Below, one piece after another: positions 8,680 to 16,917 of a DNA stretch of 64,000 bases. Numbering within the stretch: position 1 is the stretch's first letter; each line of letters starts with the position of its first letter. The notes beneath the pieces are model-generated. The model searched no databases. It was not told the DNA's origin and was given only the letters and a program-made list of their open reading frames with translations. Source of the stretch: Rhizobium leguminosarum (GTDB taxonomy: Bacteria; Pseudomonadota; Alphaproteobacteria; Rhizobiales; Rhizobiaceae); assembly GCF_002953715.1 (NCBI RefSeq), contig NZ_CP025016.1:62001-126000 (forward strand), given 5' to 3'. Made by a program: the position numbers and the translations under genes.

Positions 8680-10293
8680 ATGACGCTGAGCGAACCACGG
8701 ACCAAGGGACCCGGATTTGCGCAAGGACGAGGTGGCATGGTAACGAGTCCGCATCGTCTGGCCAGCGAATCCGGCGCCCGTATTCTGCGGGATGGCGGAA
8801 ATGCGCTCGACGCCGCGATCGCCATCGGCGCGACGATCGCTGTGGTCTATCCGCATTTCTGTGGTCTTGGTGGCGACGCTGTCTGGATCGTCGCAGATGA
8901 AGAGGGCCGAAAGGACTGCTTCCTCGGTATCGGCCAAGCGGCCAGCATCCTGCCTGGCTTTGACGGCGGCATCCCCTTGCGAGGACCGTTGTCGGCGCTC
9001 ACATCCGCCTGCGCGGTGGATGCCTGGCGTCACGCCCATGACTATTCTGTCCGGAATTGGGGCGGAGGCCTTTCCTTTTCCAGTCTGCTTGACGATGCGA
9101 TCGGGCACGCGGCGGACGGTTTCCCCGTCACGAAATCGCAGAGCTTCTGGCTGGATTTCCGAAAGTCCGAGGTCGCAGACTGGCCGGGCTTCAGAGAGGT
9201 TTTCATGCCCGGCGGCATCGCCCCTCAGGTCGGGACGACTTTCCGGCAGCAAGAGCTGGCGGCATCGCTGCAACTGATCGCCCGCGATGGTCCGCGCAGT
9301 TTCTACGAAGGCGAACTCGGGGCACGGATTGCAAAAGGGTTGCTGGCTGCGGGATCGCCGCTCACCTCCGCCGATCTTGCCGCGACCCGTACACGCCAGA
9401 GCGAACCGGCAAGCCTGCTTTATCGCGGCGTGGAACTGCTGGCCCCGCCACCGCCGACGCAGGGCATTTCGACGCTGGCGATCATGGGCATTCTGTCCTA
9501 TTTCGATATGAAACAGCTGACATCCGGCGGCGCCGATCATATTCATTTTTGCGTTGAAGCGATCAAAAGAGCCTTTCTGGATCGCGGCCTGATCGCCGAT
9601 CCGGACTTCGCGAACCAGCCAGTGGAGGATTGGTTGAGCCCGCCACACCTGGCAAGATCGGCACGCTCCATTGATCTTGAACGCGCAATGGACTGGCCGC
9701 AGCTTTTCCGCCCCGGCGACACGGTCTTCTTCGGCGTGACCGATTCCTCGGGCAGAAGCGTCAGCGTTCTGCAAAGCACCTATTTCGACTGGGGTAGCGG
9801 CGTCGTTGTCGGCGACACCGGCATTCTCTGGCAGAATCGCGGCGCTGCCTTTTCCATTGATCCCAGGCATCCCAATGCGATCGCCCCGAAAAAGCGCCCT
9901 TTTTACACGCTCAATCCGGGACTGGGGCTGAAAGACGGTAGACCAGCCTATATCTACGGAACGCAGGGAGCGGACGGCCAGCCGCAGACCCTGTCGATGA
10001 TCCTGACGCGCCTGATCGATTTCGGCGAGGATCCGCTGGTCGCGCTCACTGGACCCCGCTTCCTGCTGGGTAAAACCTTCTCGGACAGCCGCGATAGCCT
10101 GAAGCTGGAAGTCAGCGCAGGCGACGCCGTGTTCGCAGAACTCGCCGCACGTGGCCACATGCTATCCCCCATCGATCGGCTAAGTCCCCTTTCCGGACAA
10201 GCCGGCATCATTGCGCGGCAGGAGGATGGCTCGCTTGCGGGCGCCCATGACCCGCGTGGGGACGGGGTCGCGTTACTCGTTGCAGGTAGTTGA
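8680..10293 (+). CDS. gamma-glutamyltransferase family protein (Ntn hydrolase)
   Basis: A 537-residue N-terminal-nucleophile hydrolase precursor. It shows the family's SPHRLASESGARIL and GGNALDAAIA start. The autoprocessing/catalytic threonine is expected at T348 (GDTVFF), followed by SVSVLQSTYFDWGSGVV and the C-terminal QGADGQPQTL segment. Members cleave or transfer gamma-glutamyl groups, and others act as acylases. No signal peptide is visible, so it should be cytosolic, unlike many secreted GGTs. It is transcribed away from the amidohydrolase gene from a shared 77-base intergenic region, which suggests a common regulator. The substrate is unknown. Confidence 0.88.
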   Translation: MTLSEPRTKGPGFAQGRGGMVTSPHRLASESGARILRDGGNALDAAIAIGATIAVVYPHFCGLGGDAVWIVADEEGRKDCFLGIGQAASILPGFDGGIPLRGPLSALTSACAVDAWRHAHDYSVRNWGGGLSFSSLLDDAIGHAADGFPVTKSQSFWLDFRKSEVADWPGFREVFMPGGIAPQVGTTFRQQELAASLQLIARDGPRSFYEGELGARIAKGLLAAGSPLTSADLAATRTRQSEPASLLYRGVELLAPPPPTQGISTLAIMGILSYFDMKQLTSGGADHIHFCVEAIKRAFLDRGLIADPDFANQPVEDWLSPPHLARSARSIDLERAMDWPQLFRPGDTVFFGVTDSSGRSVSVLQSTYFDWGSGVVVGDTGILWQNRGAAFSIDPRHPNAIAPKKRPFYTLNPGLGLKDGRPAYIYGTQGADGQPQTLSMILTRLIDFGEDPLVALTGPRFLLGKTFSDSRDSLKLEVSAGDAVFAELAARGHMLSPIDRLSPLSGQAGIIARQEDGSLAGAHDPRGDGVALLVAGS

Positions 10294-10463
10294 TGGCCCA
10301 AGTGACGGGATTGGCGCCACGTGGAAATTGGATCCGCACGATTTGGTGACGGCGAACGGTGCCAGACCATTATTGTTAGGGTAGCCGTGGTGAGCGCTTT
10401 GTATCATCAGCTGCGCGCGCATGCCGGCAGTCGTTGCTGGTATGCCGAGTCTCGAAGACGAAT

Positions 10464-11063
10464 TCACGCATTGGTGCCCGGCAGGCCGAAAGCCTGCTGA
10501 AAATATCGGCGAAAGGCATGCATGGCCGGAGTGAAGTCGCTGTTGGCGCGCCAGGCGAGGCCGACATCCATCGGTGGCACCGGATCTGTGATGTTGATCG
10601 TCTCGATCCGCCGGCCTTCCAGCGACCAGGGGCGGTGCACCATATCGGACAGTATCGCCACGCCGAGGTTGTTGGCGACCATGGAGCGTACCGCCTCGAT
10701 CGACGAGGTGCGCAGCATCACCCGCGGCTGGTAAGGCGTCGTGCTCCAGTACTTCAACGACGAATAGGCTGCCTCGTCCACCGTCAGCATGATGTAGGGC
10801 TCCTCGGCGATATTCTGCAGGCCGACCGCCGTACGCTTCAGCAGCGAATGCTGCGCGGACACCCAGAGCCTGCGGATGGAACGCAAAAGCGTCTCCGTGG
10901 TAAGTGCGCTGTTCAGGATGTTCGAGGTCAACAACACCGAAATGTCGTAGCGATTGACTAGCAAGCCTTCCTCGATCGACTCGCGGTTCACCTCGTAAAG
11001 CTGGATGCGAGGTGCGTTCCTTACACTCTTGCCTGTTCTCCCCGAGCCCTGGAAATGAGGTTT
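10464..11063 (-). pseudogene. LysR-type regulator relic, C-terminal effector domain only
   Basis: The frame is open for 199 codons and reads as the substrate-binding half of a LysR regulator (PRIQLYEVNRESIEEGLL, later SMVANNLGVAILSDMV and ITDPVPPMDVGLAW). There is no winged-helix DNA-binding domain: an in-frame stop at 11064-11066 precedes the homology, and the MFS gene ends about 40 bases further on. A GTG at 10991 could start a 175-residue product, but it would lack the HTH. Loss of the 5' third by deletion is the likely history. The original target may have been the neighbouring MFS gene; this is inference. Confidence 0.72.
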
Positions 11064-11107
11064 TCATGAATAGCCTTTGCGCCGAGAAAAGGCAGCATCG
11101 GCAGACG

Positions 11108-12313
11108 CTACACGGCCTGCACACTCTGGTCCTTCGGCAGCAAGATCGTCATCGCTGCCGCGACGGCGGCCGTAACTGCAACGGCGAGATAGATGCCGCT
11201 GAAACTCTGGGTCGATGTCTTGATTACGCCGCCAAAGAAGTTCCCGGTGGTGCCGCCGACGCCTTGGAACACGGTGCAGATGCCCAAGACAGTCACCGCG
11301 ACGCGGGGCGTGGCGCGATGTGAGACGTAGGCCGGCAGCAGGCCATAGATCGGATAAAAGCCCAGCGAAAAGAAGATGCCTGACAGGATCGAGAGTTCCA
11401 TTGAGGGATCGAGGACTACGAGGGTGCCGGCGGCGAGGAAGCTTGAGTAACAGGCGAGCATGGCATAACGCGATCCGAGGCGCGACGATATTGTGCCAAT
11501 GGCGAAGCCTGCGCTGATCCCCACCGCCCCGATCGTTGCCCAGAGCCATGAGGCAAAGCCGACGGAATAGCCGAGTTCCTCGCGCAGGAACGGCGAGAGA
11601 TAGGTAAGATAGGGATATGGCATCAGGCCGTTGATGAAGCCGAGCGCGAAGATCAGCGTCACCCATGGCATGATGGAGCGCAGGCTTGCTGAACCACCGG
11701 CAGTTGGCGCGGGCGTTTCGTGACTTGTCGCACTGTCGAAGAGGCCGGCCCTCCCGAAGAGAATGTGGGTGACAATGGCCAGTGTGATCGTGGCCGCGCC
11801 CGTGAGGTACCAGACCATCTGCCAGTGACCACTTCCGGCATATGCTGCCACGAGTGCGCTGTTGATGAGGACGCCAAAGGCCGGGGCGCTGGAGATCAGG
11901 CTCATGGCAAAGCCGCGTTGTTCTGCTCTCACCACCCGCGAGGCGAGATTAATCATCGGCACGAAGGTCGATGCACCCGTCGCGCCGGCGACCATCAGCA
12001 GGCCGGCAACGACGTAGAGATTGTCGATGATGGGGATGCCCGACAGGCAAAGCCCGCAGAGCGACACGGACGCCACCACCGTCCGTGCGGCACCGATGCG
12101 ATGGACGAGCCAGGTACCGAGCACGGCGAATGCCACCGTGGAAAACTGGACTAGGCCGGTGACCGTGCCGACAAACGCATAGTCGAAGGCAAGATCTTTC
12201 CGCATGTCGGGGATGATCTGGGGAAACAGGCTGAGGCCGAAGCCGTAACACGTGCCGACGCAGGCGATCATGACGGCGACGAGAACGTTACCCGGGAGAC
12301 GCACGCTAGTCAT
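11108..12313 (-). CDS. MFS transporter
   Basis: A 401-residue inner-membrane protein with about 12 hydrophobic segments, the usual MFS length. Between TM2 and TM3 it has a motif-A-like loop (GTWLVHRIGAARTVV), and near TM8-9 a related repeat (GTISSRLGSRYAML). Secondary transport driven by proton or substrate gradient is expected; no substrate is indicated. The ATG has AGAGG upstream. The gene is divergent from the LacI-type regulator and followed on the same strand by the LysR relic. Whether the LacI operator also governs it is unknown. Confidence 0.87.
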   Translation of the reverse strand: MTSVRLPGNVLVAVMIACVGTCYGFGLSLFPQIIPDMRKDLAFDYAFVGTVTGLVQFSTVAFAVLGTWLVHRIGAARTVVASVSLCGLCLSGIPIIDNLYVVAGLLMVAGATGASTFVPMINLASRVVRAEQRGFAMSLISSAPAFGVLINSALVAAYAGSGHWQMVWYLTGAATITLAIVTHILFGRAGLFDSATSHETPAPTAGGSASLRSIMPWVTLIFALGFINGLMPYPYLTYLSPFLREELGYSVGFASWLWATIGAVGISAGFAIGTISSRLGSRYAMLACYSSFLAAGTLVVLDPSMELSILSGIFFSLGFYPIYGLLPAYVSHRATPRVAVTVLGICTVFQGVGGTTGNFFGGVIKTSTQSFSGIYLAVAVTAAVAAAMTILLPKDQSVQAV

Positions 12314-12685
12314 GATGATCGGCCTCTATTGGCAACCGCGTTCACGCCCTGTTCGACACGATGATCATCTAGCATGGCCAGCCGGCGGGCTGTCGGATCT
12401 GCGACGCCGGCTGCCGCTATTGCCGCGCTCGGCCTCAGGGGAGGCTTCGGGTGCCCTGGCATCGAGCGCGCCAATAGTCTGGGCATAGTCGTGACCGCGT
12501 CTGGCGCAAGGCGGCTAACAAACCTGGTTTGCAAATCGCAGGGGCTGATGTTCGAGCCTCCATCAAGGCGATCGAAAGATGCTACGGCAGCCCTCCGCCG
12601 AGCAGTGCGCGTAAAAAGCCGCTTGACAAAACGCGTCCGCTGCCACTATTGGGTAATCGATCACCCAAGGAGGCTGGTGAGGATC
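12314..12685. promoter_or_regulatory. divergent regulatory region between MFS gene and lacI-type gene
   Basis: These 372 bases have no convincing gene. Near the right end is a promoter for the lacI-type gene: TTGACA at 12623-12628 and TATTGG at 12647-12652, 18 bases apart, with a palindromic operator over the -10 region. A ribosome-binding AAGGAGG lies at 12667-12673. An open frame extends the regulator upstream through this whole region, but it has no family similarity and would read through the promoter, so I treat it as non-coding. Confidence 0.6.
12649..12668. promoter_or_regulatory. LacI-family operator palindrome
   Basis: TTGGGTAATC followed by GATCACCCAA forms a near-perfect 20-base palindrome with a central CG, the typical form of LacI/PurR-family sites. 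It overlaps the -10 region of the promoter in front of the lacI-type gene and its sugar-uptake operon, so autorepression and operon repression through one site are likely. The binding protein is inferred from adjacency. Confidence 0.75.
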
Positions 12686-13684
12686 GTGGCAGTATCGCTT
12701 TCTGATATCGCGGAACGTGCGGGCGTCTCGGTAAAGACGGTTTCCGGCGCATTGCACGGCGGCTCCGCCCGCATGTCGGACGATACGCGCCAGAAGATCA
12801 AGGCCATTGCGGAAGAACTCGGCTACGTGACCAACCTTGCGGCGCGTGGCGTGCGTCAGGGCTGGCTGCCGCTGGTCGGCGTCGTCTCCGACGGCCTCAT
12901 CACTTCGCCCTTCGCCACCGAGATCGTACGTGGCCTCGACGGGGCGGCACGCGGTGCCGGCATGGCGGTCTTTGCGGTCAACCACCGCAGCGGCCAGTCT
13001 ATCGGCTCGGTGCTCGACGAGGTGCAGCAATTCCGGCCGCGCGCCGTTGCTTATGCCGCCATGTACCACAAGGATGTCGCCCTGCCGGACAGATTGGCGG
13101 GCTCCGTCGGCGTCATGATCAACTGCCGCGAGGCTGCCGGCCGCGTCACCGCGCTGGTGCCGGACGAAGAGGGCGGCGCACGGGAGATCGTGCGTTATCT
13201 CCTCGCCGCCGGCCGCCGGCGCATTGCCTTCATCAACCTGCCGGGCATTCTCGCCGGCACGCTACGCGAGATGGGGTTTCGTGCGGCGCTCGAGGAGGGG
13301 GGCATCGATCCCGTCGGGGTCCTGCCGGCGGTGCGCCGCAGCGTCTACAGCGACCGCGCGCCAAGTCTTGTTGCCTCTCATGTGGAGGCGCTTCTGAAAT
13401 CCGGTCAACGGCCGGACGCCATCCTGTGCGGCAATGACCGCGTGGCAATGGAAGTCTATGCGGCGCTTGCCCGCGCGGGCCTTCGCATTCCGGATGATAT
13501 CGCGGTGGCAAGTTTCGACAACCAGGTCGAGCTTGCCTCGCGGCTGGACCCGCCATTGACGACGATGGCCCTGCCGCACCGCGCCATGGGCCGCCTTGCC
13601 ATGGGGATCCTCCTGGCCGAGCAGCCCGAACCGCCGCATCTGCGAAAACTGCCGTTCCATCTGGTCGAACGGGCATCCGTCTGA
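12686..13684 (+). CDS. LacI family transcriptional regulator
   Basis: A 332-residue repressor. The N-terminal helix-turn-helix (SLSDIAERAGVSVKTVSGAL) is at residues 4-24 and is followed by the hinge helix (AARGVRQG). The C-terminal periplasmic-binding-protein-like domain senses the sugar (VGVVSDGLITSPF; ILCGNDRVAMEVY; VASFDNQVEL). I chose the GTG at 12686, 12 bases after AAGGAGG; the in-frame GTG at 12677 is only 3 bases from it, so the exact start is open. The binding-protein gene follows after 34 bases, so the regulator is in the operon it probably controls. A fructan or sucrose derivative is the likely inducer, from the GH32 enzyme downstream. Confidence 0.9.
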   Translation: MAVSLSDIAERAGVSVKTVSGALHGGSARMSDDTRQKIKAIAEELGYVTNLAARGVRQGWLPLVGVVSDGLITSPFATEIVRGLDGAARGAGMAVFAVNHRSGQSIGSVLDEVQQFRPRAVAYAAMYHKDVALPDRLAGSVGVMINCREAAGRVTALVPDEEGGAREIVRYLLAAGRRRIAFINLPGILAGTLREMGFRAALEEGGIDPVGVLPAVRRSVYSDRAPSLVASHVEALLKSGQRPDAILCGNDRVAMEVYAALARAGLRIPDDIAVASFDNQVELASRLDPPLTTMALPHRAMGRLAMGILLAEQPEPPHLRKLPFHLVERASV

Positions 13685-13718
13685 ACATCGTATAGTGTCT
13701 AACAGGAGGAGAATATCA

Positions 13719-15023
13719 ATGAGCACTTCAATGGGTAATCGTTTACTTTCCACGCTCCTAGCGTCCGCCGCGCTGGTCGCGACCGCCGGTTTCGCCGAGG
13801 CGAAGACCGTCGTCCACGTCATGCACCAGGGCGATCCCGGCTGGGTGAAGGCCTATGGCGACGTTGCCGCCCGCTTCGAGGCCGCCAATCCCGATGTCGA
13901 CATCGAGATGATCTACGCGCCGCACGATGCCTATAACGAAAAGTTCAGCGCCGCCGTCATGGCCAAGCAGCTGCCCGATATCATGGAACTCGATGCTCCC
14001 TTCCTCGCCAATTATGTCTGGTCCGGCTATCTGCAGCCCGTCAAGCCGCTCATTGACAAGGACCTGCTCGATGACATGACGGATTCGAATATCGCCCAGG
14101 GCACCTATCCGATCGACAAGGACCTCTATGCGATCGGGCTCACCGACTCCTCGGTCGTGCTCTACGGCAACAAGAAATATCTTGAAGCCATTGGCGCCCG
14201 CATTCCGAAATCGGTCGATGATGCCTGGACCCGCGAGGAATTCGAAGGCTATCTCGAAAAGCTTTCCAAGCTCGAAGGCGTGAAGTGGCCGATCGACACC
14301 TTCCGAGGTTACGGCATCAAGACCGAATGGATCACTTATGCCTACGGCCCCCTGCTCGAAAGCGCCGGCTGCGACCTGATCGACCGCAAGACTTGGAAGG
14401 CCAGCGGCACGCTCGATGGCGAGGCCTGCGTCAAGGCGCTGACGATGATGCAGGACTGGGTGAAGAAAGGCTGGGTCGTACCGACTTCGTCAGGCACCAA
14501 CCAGTTCTACGCCGAGGGACAGCCGGCCGCGCTCGCCATGGGCGGCCATTGGTTCTACGCGGAGGCGTCGGCAGCGATGAAGGACAATATCGTCGTCATG
14601 CCGCTGCCGAAGATCGGCGACAAGGGCGTGAGCCCGAACGGAACCTGGATCTGGGGCATTTCTGCGACCTCGAAAAACCCTGAGATCGCCGGCAAGTTCC
14701 TGAGCTTCCTGCTGAAGGACAAGGAGTACCGGGAGTACGCCAAGACCCAGTCCGCCTATCCGGGCTTGAAGAGCTTCGCCGCCGAATCCCCGCTCTATGC
14801 GGAAGGCGGTCCGCTCGCCGTCGCCTTTGAGCAGGCTTCCAAGACCGCGATCGCCCGTCCGCCGCACCCGGCCTATCCGACGATCACCTCGGCCTTCATG
14901 CAGGCCGTCGACAAGATCTTCAACGGTGGTGACGCGCAGGAAGCGCTGACGGCCGCCGCCAAGAAGATCGACGAGGATATCGAGGACAACGCCGGCTACC
15001 CGCCCTTCGACGAGCAGAAGTAA
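13719..15023 (+). CDS. extracellular sugar-binding protein of ABC importer (family 1)
   Basis: A 434-residue periplasmic solute-binding protein. The N-terminus has a signal peptide with a hydrophobic core (LLSTLLASAALVATAGF) and probable cleavage after AEA. The mature part begins TVVHVMHQGDPGW and shows the family-1 pattern (VAARFEAANPDVDIEM; IMELDAPFLANY; GHWFYAEASAAM; TWIWGISATSKNPE). It has a strong AGGAGGA ribosome site 8 bases before the ATG. It is the first transport gene of the LacI-controlled operon and delivers oligosaccharide to the two permeases that follow. Confidence 0.93.
   Translation: MSTSMGNRLLSTLLASAALVATAGFAEAKTVVHVMHQGDPGWVKAYGDVAARFEAANPDVDIEMIYAPHDAYNEKFSAAVMAKQLPDIMELDAPFLANYVWSGYLQPVKPLIDKDLLDDMTDSNIAQGTYPIDKDLYAIGLTDSSVVLYGNKKYLEAIGARIPKSVDDAWTREEFEGYLEKLSKLEGVKWPIDTFRGYGIKTEWITYAYGPLLESAGCDLIDRKTWKASGTLDGEACVKALTMMQDWVKKGWVVPTSSGTNQFYAEGQPAALAMGGHWFYAEASAAMKDNIVVMPLPKIGDKGVSPNGTWIWGISATSKNPEIAGKFLSFLLKDKEYREYAKTQSAYPGLKSFAAESPLYAEGGPLAVAFEQASKTAIARPPHPAYPTITSAFMQAVDKIFNGGDAQEALTAAAKKIDEDIEDNAGYPPFDEQK
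13732..13749. promoter_or_regulatory. possible second LacI-type operator inside the binding-protein gene
   Basis: A copy of the 9-base half-site GGGTAATCG, identical to that in the promoter palindrome, is followed by a degenerate inverted half (TTTACTTT), a few codons after the binding-protein start. It could act as an auxiliary or roadblock operator. It also encodes MGNRLLS, so chance is possible. Confidence 0.3.
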
Positions 15024-15035
15024 GGGGTTTTGACG

Positions 15036-15058
15036 GGGCCGGCTCGTCCTGCCGGCCC
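15036..15058 (+). terminator. intra-operon hairpin after the binding-protein gene
   Basis: GGGCCGGC and GCCGGCCC form an 8-bp GC-only stem around a TCGTCCT loop in the 73-base gap between binding protein and first permease. No T-run follows. Such hairpins commonly act as partial terminators or mRNA stabilisers that keep binding protein more abundant than the membrane subunits. Confidence 0.65.
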
Positions 15059-15096
15059 TGGACTATCTCGGGAGGATGACCGATGAGGAGGAAACA

Positions 15097-16029
15097 ATGA
15101 CTTTGCAACAGACCTCCACGCCCGCTTTGCGACGTCCGGCCAAACGCCGCGACAACAAGCGGCTCTGGCAGGAAATGGCGATGATCGCGCCTGCCTTTCT
15201 GCTTATGGCGATATTCCTGATCACGCCGTTCCTCTTGTCCTTCTGGACGGCGATGACCAACCAGCCGCTCGTGCCGCGCCCGACGCCGGTGCGCTTCGTC
15301 GGCCTCCTGAATTTCGAGCGTGTCTTCACCGATCCGCTGTTCTGGACCTCGCTGTGGAACGTCACGCGCTTCACCGTCTGGGTGCTGCCGCTGCAGTGCG
15401 GCCTCGCCTTCCTGACCGCGCTACTCTTGCATCAGAAGCTGCCGATGCAAAACCTGCTGCGCGGCCTGTTCTTCCTGCCGGCGATCACCTCCATGGTGGT
15501 GGTCTGCGTCATCTGGGGCACGCTTTTCCAGTACCCGAGCGGCCCGCTCAACCAGATCGTCGGTTTCCTTTCCGGCGGCACAATCCAGCCGATCGACTGG
15601 CTCGGCGACCCCAACTGGGCGATGTTCTCCATCGTGTTGCTTTCAGCCTGGCAGGCCTATGGCTTTCAGATGATCATCTATCTCGCGGGCCTGCAGGGCA
15701 TTCCCGAAGAACTATACGATGCCGCCCGCATCGACGGGGCAAGCGCGCTGCGCCGCTTCTGGCACGTCACCATGCCCGGCCTTCGCCCGACCCATGTCTT
15801 CGTGCTGGTCATCACCACGATCCAGGCCTTCAAGCTCTATACGCAGGTGGCGATCCTCACCCAGGGCGGCCCGAACGAAAGCACCGAAACCGTTGTCCAC
15901 TACATGGTGCGCGCCGGCTTCGAGGAGCAGAAACTCGGCTACGCATCAGCCGTGTCCGTCATCCTCTTCGTCATCGTTCTTCTGATCGCGCTCCTGCAAC
16001 GCAAACTCCTGAGGCGCTTCGATGTCTGA
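15097..16029 (+). CDS. sugar ABC transporter permease, MalF family
   Basis: A 310-residue inner-membrane permease with six predicted transmembrane segments and the EAA loop (EELYDAARIDGASALRRFWHVTMP). It pairs with the following MalG-type permease. The ATG at 15097 has GAGGAGG at ideal spacing; the earlier in-frame ATG at 15076 abuts its only purine-rich stretch and is unlikely. Its last 8 bases overlap the next gene, implying coupled translation. Confidence 0.92.
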   Translation: MTLQQTSTPALRRPAKRRDNKRLWQEMAMIAPAFLLMAIFLITPFLLSFWTAMTNQPLVPRPTPVRFVGLLNFERVFTDPLFWTSLWNVTRFTVWVLPLQCGLAFLTALLLHQKLPMQNLLRGLFFLPAITSMVVVCVIWGTLFQYPSGPLNQIVGFLSGGTIQPIDWLGDPNWAMFSIVLLSAWQAYGFQMIIYLAGLQGIPEELYDAARIDGASALRRFWHVTMPGLRPTHVFVLVITTIQAFKLYTQVAILTQGGPNESTETVVHYMVRAGFEEQKLGYASAVSVILFVIVLLIALLQRKLLRRFDV

Positions 16030-16915
16030 TCTCGCTTTGACCCAGCCCGTCCCGCTGGCAATCGCACGGGGCAACGGCAAGAGAAGCCTGCGCATCGTGC
16101 AGAGCCTCTGCATCCTGGTCATCGCGCTGGTGATGATCTCGCCGCTGTTCATGCTGCTGATCGCCAGCCTGAAGGACGACCGCTTCCGCATCCTCGCCGA
16201 CATGGGCAGCTTCCGCGCCTTCTGGGTCAGCGACCCGACGCTGTCGAACTACAAGGAGATCGCCCATTTCTCCGGCGAGCTGGCCTATGGCCGATATCTC
16301 TTCAATTCGCTGGTGATCCTCGTCGCCACAGTCGTCTCGGGACTGGTCATCAATTCCATGTCGGGCTTCGTTCTCGCCTGGGGCTCGCTGCGCGGCAGGG
16401 CGGCGCTCTTGGCGCTGGTCGTCGCGCTCTATGTCATCCCGCAGGAAAGCATCATCATGCCGCTCGTCGTCATGATGTCGCGGGCGGGGCTGACGGATAC
16501 CTTCGCGGTGCAGATTCTGCCCTGGGTGGCAAGCCCGCTCTATGTCTTCCTCTTCTACCAGTTCTTCGCGCAGCTGCCGAAAGAACTCTATGAAGCGGCG
16601 GAAATGGACGGCGCATCGGCCTTCCGCATCTACCGGTCGATCTACATGCCGCTCAGCCTGCCGGCGCTCGCCACGGTCTCGATCCTCATGGGCATCGAAA
16701 GCTGGAACCAGTATCTCTGGCCGACGCTGGTCACCCAGACCGATTATGCTCGGCCGATTGCCGTCGCCATCGCCACCTTCTTCGGACAGGACAGCATCTA
16801 CTGGGACCGCGCCATGGCCGCCTCGGTGCTGATGATGATCCCGGTCCTCATTCTCTATCTGGCTTTCCAGCGCTGGTTCGTCAGTTCATTCGTCGGCTCC
16901 GCCGTGAAAGGTTGA
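16022..16915 (+). CDS. sugar ABC transporter permease, MalG family
   Basis: A 297-residue second permease of the importer. It has a first membrane segment near residues 25-50, five more segments, and the EAA loop (KELYEAAEMDGASAFRIYRSIYMP). The C-terminal LAFQRWFVSSFVGSAVKG is typical of MalG-type subunits. The start overlaps the MalF-type gene by 8 bases, and the GH32 gene begins 2 bases after its stop. Confidence 0.93.
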   Translation: MSDLALTQPVPLAIARGNGKRSLRIVQSLCILVIALVMISPLFMLLIASLKDDRFRILADMGSFRAFWVSDPTLSNYKEIAHFSGELAYGRYLFNSLVILVATVVSGLVINSMSGFVLAWGSLRGRAALLALVVALYVIPQESIIMPLVVMMSRAGLTDTFAVQILPWVASPLYVFLFYQFFAQLPKELYEAAEMDGASAFRIYRSIYMPLSLPALATVSILMGIESWNQYLWPTLVTQTDYARPIAVAIATFFGQDSIYWDRAMAASVLMMIPVLILYLAFQRWFVSSFVGSAVKG

Positions 16916-16917
16916 TC

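Noticed and set aside
8584..10158. 524-codon minus-strand frame across the GGT-like gene
   Set aside because: It mirrors a convincing Ntn-hydrolase gene, shows no recognisable motif and overlaps the divergent promoter.
12374..12685. Upstream extension of the lacI-type frame
   Set aside because: It runs through the promoter and operator and lacks similarity; the conserved HTH begins right after the chosen GTG.
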